Below, piece after piece: positions 60,609 to 64,000 of a stretch of DNA of 64,000 nt (positions are counted from its first letter, which is position 1; each line of letters opens with the position of its first letter). The stretch lies in the NCBI GenBank assembly GCA_039934035.1, contig JBDTMZ010000047.1:10503-74502 (forward strand), read 5' to 3'. The DNA comes from Solibacter sp039934035. GTDB taxonomy: Bacteria > Acidobacteriota > Terriglobia > Bryobacterales > Bryobacteraceae. The position numbers and the translations under genes were made by a program. Under the pieces are notes generated by a model that saw only the letters and a program-made list of their open reading frames with translations, had not been told where the DNA came from and ran no database searches.

Positions 60609-61259
60609 TTACCCCCAAACGTAAAATAGAACCATCAGATACAACCAGAGCCCATCGAGAAAATGCCAGAAGATCGCGCTGATATCGATGGCGGTGCGCT
60701 TGGCCGGCCCCAGGCTAAGTCGCAGCGCCTGCACATCGACATAGAACAGCGCGGTCACGCCGCCGAGTAAGTGAGCGGCGTGGGCCACGGTCAGCACATA
60801 AAAGAAGGAACTGCCCGGACTGGTGGAAATGAAAACGCCGGCGGCGTTCAATTGCTGCCAGGCGATGGCCTGGCCGCCGAGAAAGGCCAGTCCCAGGGCG
60901 GTTCCGGCGGTCCACCAACCGTTGAATTTCGCACGCCCGCCGGCCTTCAGCGAACGGCGCGCCACCTCGATGGCGAGGCTCGATGCCAGCAGGATAGCGG
61001 TGTTGACCAGCAGAATGGGCGGCTTCGGCGTGCCGGCCCAATCGTCTCCCATGCCGCGGCGCACCACCATGGCGCTGGTAAAGGCCGCGAACAGCATGGT
61101 GCTCGCCGCCAGCAAAACGTACAGCCCCGTAAACGAGGCGCGGCGGAAAGCTCCGCGCCCGTCGGACCCGCCGTTCCCGTCACCGCCCCAGCCACCCTCG
61201 ATCGGCGGTGGAGGCGGACCTTGTACAACATCCCGAGTGAGTGACCCAGCCATACCCAT
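60609..61259 (-). CDS. Cytochrome oxidase subunit III-like (second copy)
   Basis: The 216-residue protein has a Gly/Pro-rich N-terminus and about six helices. FTGLYVLLAASTMLFAAFTS, TVAHAAHLLGGVTALFYVDV and IFWHFLDGLWLYLMVLFYVW give the COX3 ending. It diverges from its neighbour in length and sequence, so the two are not a recent duplication. Acidobacterial oxidase operons often have more than one such gene. It is nine bases downstream of ctaD, on the same transcript. Confidence 0.86.
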   Translation of the reverse strand: MGMAGSLTRDVVQGPPPPPIEGGWGGDGNGGSDGRGAFRRASFTGLYVLLAASTMLFAAFTSAMVVRRGMGDDWAGTPKPPILLVNTAILLASSLAIEVARRSLKAGGRAKFNGWWTAGTALGLAFLGGQAIAWQQLNAAGVFISTSPGSSFFYVLTVAHAAHLLGGVTALFYVDVQALRLSLGPAKRTAIDISAIFWHFLDGLWLYLMVLFYVWG

Positions 61260-61268
61260 AAGAATGCG

Positions 61269-63041
61269 CTATTCGGCCGGGTGCAGGGAAGGGGGTGCGG
61301 TCTGCATAATGTAATCTTCTTCAGCCCCGGGCACGCTGAATTCGTACGGTCCGTGATTGACCACGGGATGCTTGCCCGCGAAATTGTCGAAGGGGGGCGG
61401 TGAAGAAACCGTCCATTCGAGCGAGGTCGAGTTCCACGGGTTCATGGGCGCCTTCTTCCCCTTTGCCATGCTCCAGAAAAGGTTGAAGAGGAAGATGAGC
61501 TGCACGGCCGCGGTGAAATACGCGGCGTGGGTCATGAACTTGTGCACGGGCATCAGGTTGGCGAGGTACTCGATGTTAGTGAAGTCCGAATAGCGCCTCG
61601 GATTGCCGGCGATGCCCACGAAGTGCATCGGCGTGAAGATGGCATAGACCCCGATGAAAGTGCAGTAGAAGTGGATCTTCCCCATGGTCTCGTTCATCAT
61701 CTTGCCGAACATCTTGGGGAACCAGTAGAACGTGCCGGCGAACATGCCGAACATCGCCGCCACGCCCATGATCATGTGGAAGTGGCCCACCACGAAGTAG
61801 GTGTCGTGGAAGTAGAGGTCGAGCGCGGGCTGACCGAGGAAGATGCCGCTGAGGCCGCCGGACACGAACAGGCTGACGAAGCCGAGCGAGAACAGCATGG
61901 CGGTGGTGAAGTGGATCTTGCCGCCCCAGAGGGTGCCGATCCAATTGAACGTTTTGATGGCGGAGGGTACGCCGATGCACATGGTGAGCAGCGAGAACGC
62001 CATGGCCGAGTATGGATTCATACCGCTCATGAACATGTGGTGGCCCCAGACCAGGAAGCCGAGGAAGCCGATGCTAAGGATGGCATAGACCATCGCTTTG
62101 TAGCCGAAGACCGGCTTGCGCGCGAAGGTGGCCAGCAGGTGCGAGGTCACGCCCATGCCGGGCAGGATCGCGATGTAGACTTCCGGATGGCCGAAGAACC
62201 AGAACAGGTGCTGCCACAACAGCGGCGAGCCGCCTTTGTGATTGCTGAGGATCTGATCGCTGATCACCAGTCCGCCGGGAATGAAGAAGCTGGTGCCCAC
62301 GGAGCGGTCGAGCATCAGCAGGAGTCCGGCGGCCAGCAGCACGGCGAAGCCAAGCAGGGCGAGGATGGCAGTGACCAGCCATGACCAGCAGGTCAGCGGC
62401 ATGCGCATCAAGCGCATCCCCTTGCAGCGGAGATCGACAGTGGTGGCGATGAAGTTGATCGCGCCCATCAGCGAAGCGCCGCAGAAGATCGCGATACTCG
62501 CGATCCAAAGCGTTTGCCCCATGCCTTCGCCGGGACCGGTCACGCGACCGGCGCCGCTCAACGGCGGATAGGCGGTCCAGCCGGCAAGCGGAGCGCCGCC
62601 CTGCACGAAGAAGGCGGAGACCATGACCACCAGCGCCAGGAACGTGGTCCAGAAAGACATCATGTTCAGCACCGGGAACGCCATGTCCTCGGCGCCGATT
62701 TGAATGGGCAGAAAGTAATTGCCGAAGCCGCTCTGCGGGACGGTGGTCAGCACGAAGAACACCATGATGGTGCCGTGCATCGTCATCAGCGAAAGGTAAA
62801 GTTCCGGCGTCATCATGCCGCCCGCCGCGGCGGTGGGCCACAACTTGGCGAACCACGCCACCTTGGCTTCCGGATTCACCATGTGAAAGCGCATGAGGAG
62901 CGAGAGCGCCATCCCGATGAAGACCGAGAAGAGTCCCAGGAAATAATATTGAATGCCGATTACTTTGTGATCAAGGCTGAAAATGTAGCGCCGGATGAAG
63001 CCTTGTGGCGCTGCATGTGCCGAATGCGTCGGGGCCGACAT
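61269..63041 (-). CDS. ctaD: Cytochrome c oxidase subunit I
   Basis: The 590-residue catalytic subunit has about twelve membrane helices. MTMHGTIMVFFVL contains the low-spin haem His. WFFGHPEVYIAILPGMG contains the CuB His and the cross-linked Tyr, and its HPEVY is the A-type pattern with the channel Glu. VWGHHMFMSGM supplies the two other CuB His. IHFTTAMLF lies in the K-channel region, and YFHDTYFVVGHFHMIMG has the paired haem a/a3 ligands. It reduces oxygen and pumps protons. It lies between ctaC and the subunit III genes. Confidence 0.97.
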   Translation of the reverse strand: MSAPTHSAHAAPQGFIRRYIFSLDHKVIGIQYYFLGLFSVFIGMALSLLMRFHMVNPEAKVAWFAKLWPTAAAGGMMTPELYLSLMTMHGTIMVFFVLTTVPQSGFGNYFLPIQIGAEDMAFPVLNMMSFWTTFLALVVMVSAFFVQGGAPLAGWTAYPPLSGAGRVTGPGEGMGQTLWIASIAIFCGASLMGAINFIATTVDLRCKGMRLMRMPLTCWSWLVTAILALLGFAVLLAAGLLLMLDRSVGTSFFIPGGLVISDQILSNHKGGSPLLWQHLFWFFGHPEVYIAILPGMGVTSHLLATFARKPVFGYKAMVYAILSIGFLGFLVWGHHMFMSGMNPYSAMAFSLLTMCIGVPSAIKTFNWIGTLWGGKIHFTTAMLFSLGFVSLFVSGGLSGIFLGQPALDLYFHDTYFVVGHFHMIMGVAAMFGMFAGTFYWFPKMFGKMMNETMGKIHFYCTFIGVYAIFTPMHFVGIAGNPRRYSDFTNIEYLANLMPVHKFMTHAAYFTAAVQLIFLFNLFWSMAKGKKAPMNPWNSTSLEWTVSSPPPFDNFAGKHPVVNHGPYEFSVPGAEEDYIMQTAPPSLHPAE

Positions 63042-63071
63042 GAAATCCTCCTCCGAGAAAACGCCTGAGAC

Positions 63072-63854
63072 CTAGTTTTGCGCCCGTTCGATCTTCCACT
63101 TCTCGAAGTCTTCCGGAGTCATCACCTGCATGGTGGTCCGCATCTGGAAGTGGCCTAAACCGCAAAGCTCTGAACACGGCACCTCGTAGGTGCCGATTTT
63201 ATCCGCCTGGAAAGACATGGGGATCTCCATGCCGGGCACGATGTCCTGCTTCATGCGAAGTTCGCGCACGAAGAAATTGTGGATCACGTCGCGGGAATGC
63301 ATGATCAGCTTGATCGGCTTGCCGGCGGGAATCTTCAACGAGGCGCTGACGAGGTCGTCTTTGCTCGCCGGATCCTTATCGTCAATGCCGAAAGGGTTGC
63401 CACCGGAATCGTTGATCAGCTTGAGGTCGGTGCGCCCGAACTTGCCGTCGGGACCGGGATAGCGGAAGCTCCACGCGAACTGTTTGGCGAGCACCTCGAT
63501 GGGCACGGCGTCGGCGGGCGGCGCATCGAAATGAACCGCGGCCCAGATCTTGGTCCCCATCAGCACCAGCCCCAGGAAGAGTACGGCCGTGGCGGTGGTC
63601 CAGATGGCTTCCATGCGATTGTTGCCGTGCGAATAGGTGGCTCGTTTGCCATCGTCACGGTAGCGGAAAATCACCCAGCCGAGCGCGAACTGCGCCAGGA
63701 TGAAGATGATTCCGGTGACGATGAGTGTGTTTGAGAATTGTTCGTCGTAGGCTACGCCGTGCGCGTTGATGGGCGGTGGGAACCACCACATCTTGGCAGC
63801 GAAGACGTACGCGATGATGACCGTTAGTATCCAGACAATGGGGGCTAACAACAT
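63072..63854 (-). CDS. ctaC: Cytochrome c oxidase subunit II
   Basis: ATG 63854 with AGGAGG seven bases upstream gives 260 residues. Three hydrophobic segments are seen (about 3-20, 43-62 and 86-104), one more than usual. The CuA site is complete: H192 in RDVIHNFFV, C227, E229, C231, H235 and M238 in PCSELCGLGHFQM. It accepts electrons from cytochrome c or a carrier and passes them to subunit I. It is the first gene of the oxidase operon; an IS-like end begins 93 bases upstream. Confidence 0.95.
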   Translation of the reverse strand: MLLAPIVWILTVIIAYVFAAKMWWFPPPINAHGVAYDEQFSNTLIVTGIIFILAQFALGWVIFRYRDDGKRATYSHGNNRMEAIWTTATAVLFLGLVLMGTKIWAAVHFDAPPADAVPIEVLAKQFAWSFRYPGPDGKFGRTDLKLINDSGGNPFGIDDKDPASKDDLVSASLKIPAGKPIKLIMHSRDVIHNFFVRELRMKQDIVPGMEIPMSFQADKIGTYEVPCSELCGLGHFQMRTTMQVMTPEDFEKWKIERAQN

Positions 63855-63946
63855 GGAAGGCCCTCCTTTTGCAGGTGCCGGTTGCTTTACAAGGTGGAAG
63901 AAAGTTATCACAGTCAGAGAACGACGTGCAACTCCGTTTTTTAAAA

Positions 63947-64000
63947 TGTCAAGGCAAAGTAGAAATGTCCCCTCGCTGGCAAAGTAGAAATGTCCCCTTT
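63947..64000. mobile_element. Terminal repeats of a probable IS21-type element, cut by the edge
   Basis: From TGTCAA at 63947 the sequence shows GGCAAAGTAGAAATGTCCCC plus T twice (63953-63973 and 63978-63998), 25 bases apart. Repeated internal sites at a TG-starting end are typical of IS21-like elements, and AAAGTAGAAATGTC is a motif I associate with such ends. No transposase lies in the window, so the identity is inferred. Confidence 0.55.

Noticed and set aside
63924..63952. Hybrid promoter made by the IS tip (TTGACA) for ctaC
   Set aside because: No acceptable -10 hexamer occurs at 16 to 18 bases; reported only as incomplete.

Overview
The window (high GC, estimated by eye at about 60 to 65 percent) looks like a chromosomal segment of an acidobacterium of the Solibacter/Bryobacter type. 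Three kinds of gene point there: several secreted proteins ending in the TIGR03437-type domain (4937-6823, 23289-24173, 39984-40883), a VWFA-related protein of the TIGR03436 type (21815-22873), and a Tat-exported Gfo/Idh/MocA oxidoreductase. I saw no rRNA, tRNA, CRISPR array, complete prophage or complete insertion sequence. One partial IS end sits at the right edge.

Layout. 1-13.6 kb holds a LolA-like secreted protein cut by the window edge, a TPR protein, a UPF0182 membrane protein, an NHL-propeller protein, aldose 1-epimerase, a YfhO-like membrane protein, a TolB-like propeller and pyruvate kinase. 13.8-17.1 kb is uppP-ftsK, coupled by a TGATG overlap. 17.4-21.7 kb has a DinB-like protein, a cNMP-binding/DUF1003 fusion, a short sugar transferase and a two-component system. 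21.8-24.9 kb is accessory in character: TIGR03436, a lysine-rich micropeptide, TIGR03437 and an MNT-HepT toxin-antitoxin pair, with intergenic hairpin repeats. 25-31.7 kb is a TolC-adaptor-RND efflux operon followed by a YncE-like propeller. 31.8-37.7 kb has a TPR glycosyltransferase-like membrane protein, a double retropepsin protein and an M16 peptidase. 37.8-40.9 kb has DDAH, the Tat oxidoreductase and a TIGR03437 protein. 40.9-46.3 kb is an exopolysaccharide locus with two Wzy/O-antigen-ligase-like proteins, a Wzz-like protein and a GT4 glycosyltransferase.

46.3-51.6 kb is a tightly coupled minus-strand operon: active-site-bearing M16, M16 without the zinc motif fused to a LolA-like tail, a LolA-like protein, and a methyltransferase. 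51.8-57.6 kb has PilZ, a CCA-adding/poly(A) polymerase-type enzyme, XerD, a TPR protein, a YHS-motif small membrane protein and a beta-barrel. 57.7-59.4 kb encodes an L,D-transpeptidase and an M23 peptidase. 59.4-63.9 kb is an aa3-type cytochrome oxidase operon with two subunit III genes; IS-like ends lie 93 bases upstream of its first gene.

The most unusual non-coding signal is a family of 34-base hairpins (23055, 37655, 52268, 52354, 52396). One member differs in the stem by three compensatory base-pair changes. A second dispersed double-hairpin repeat occurs at 4708 and 22930. All calls are by reading only; no database search was run.
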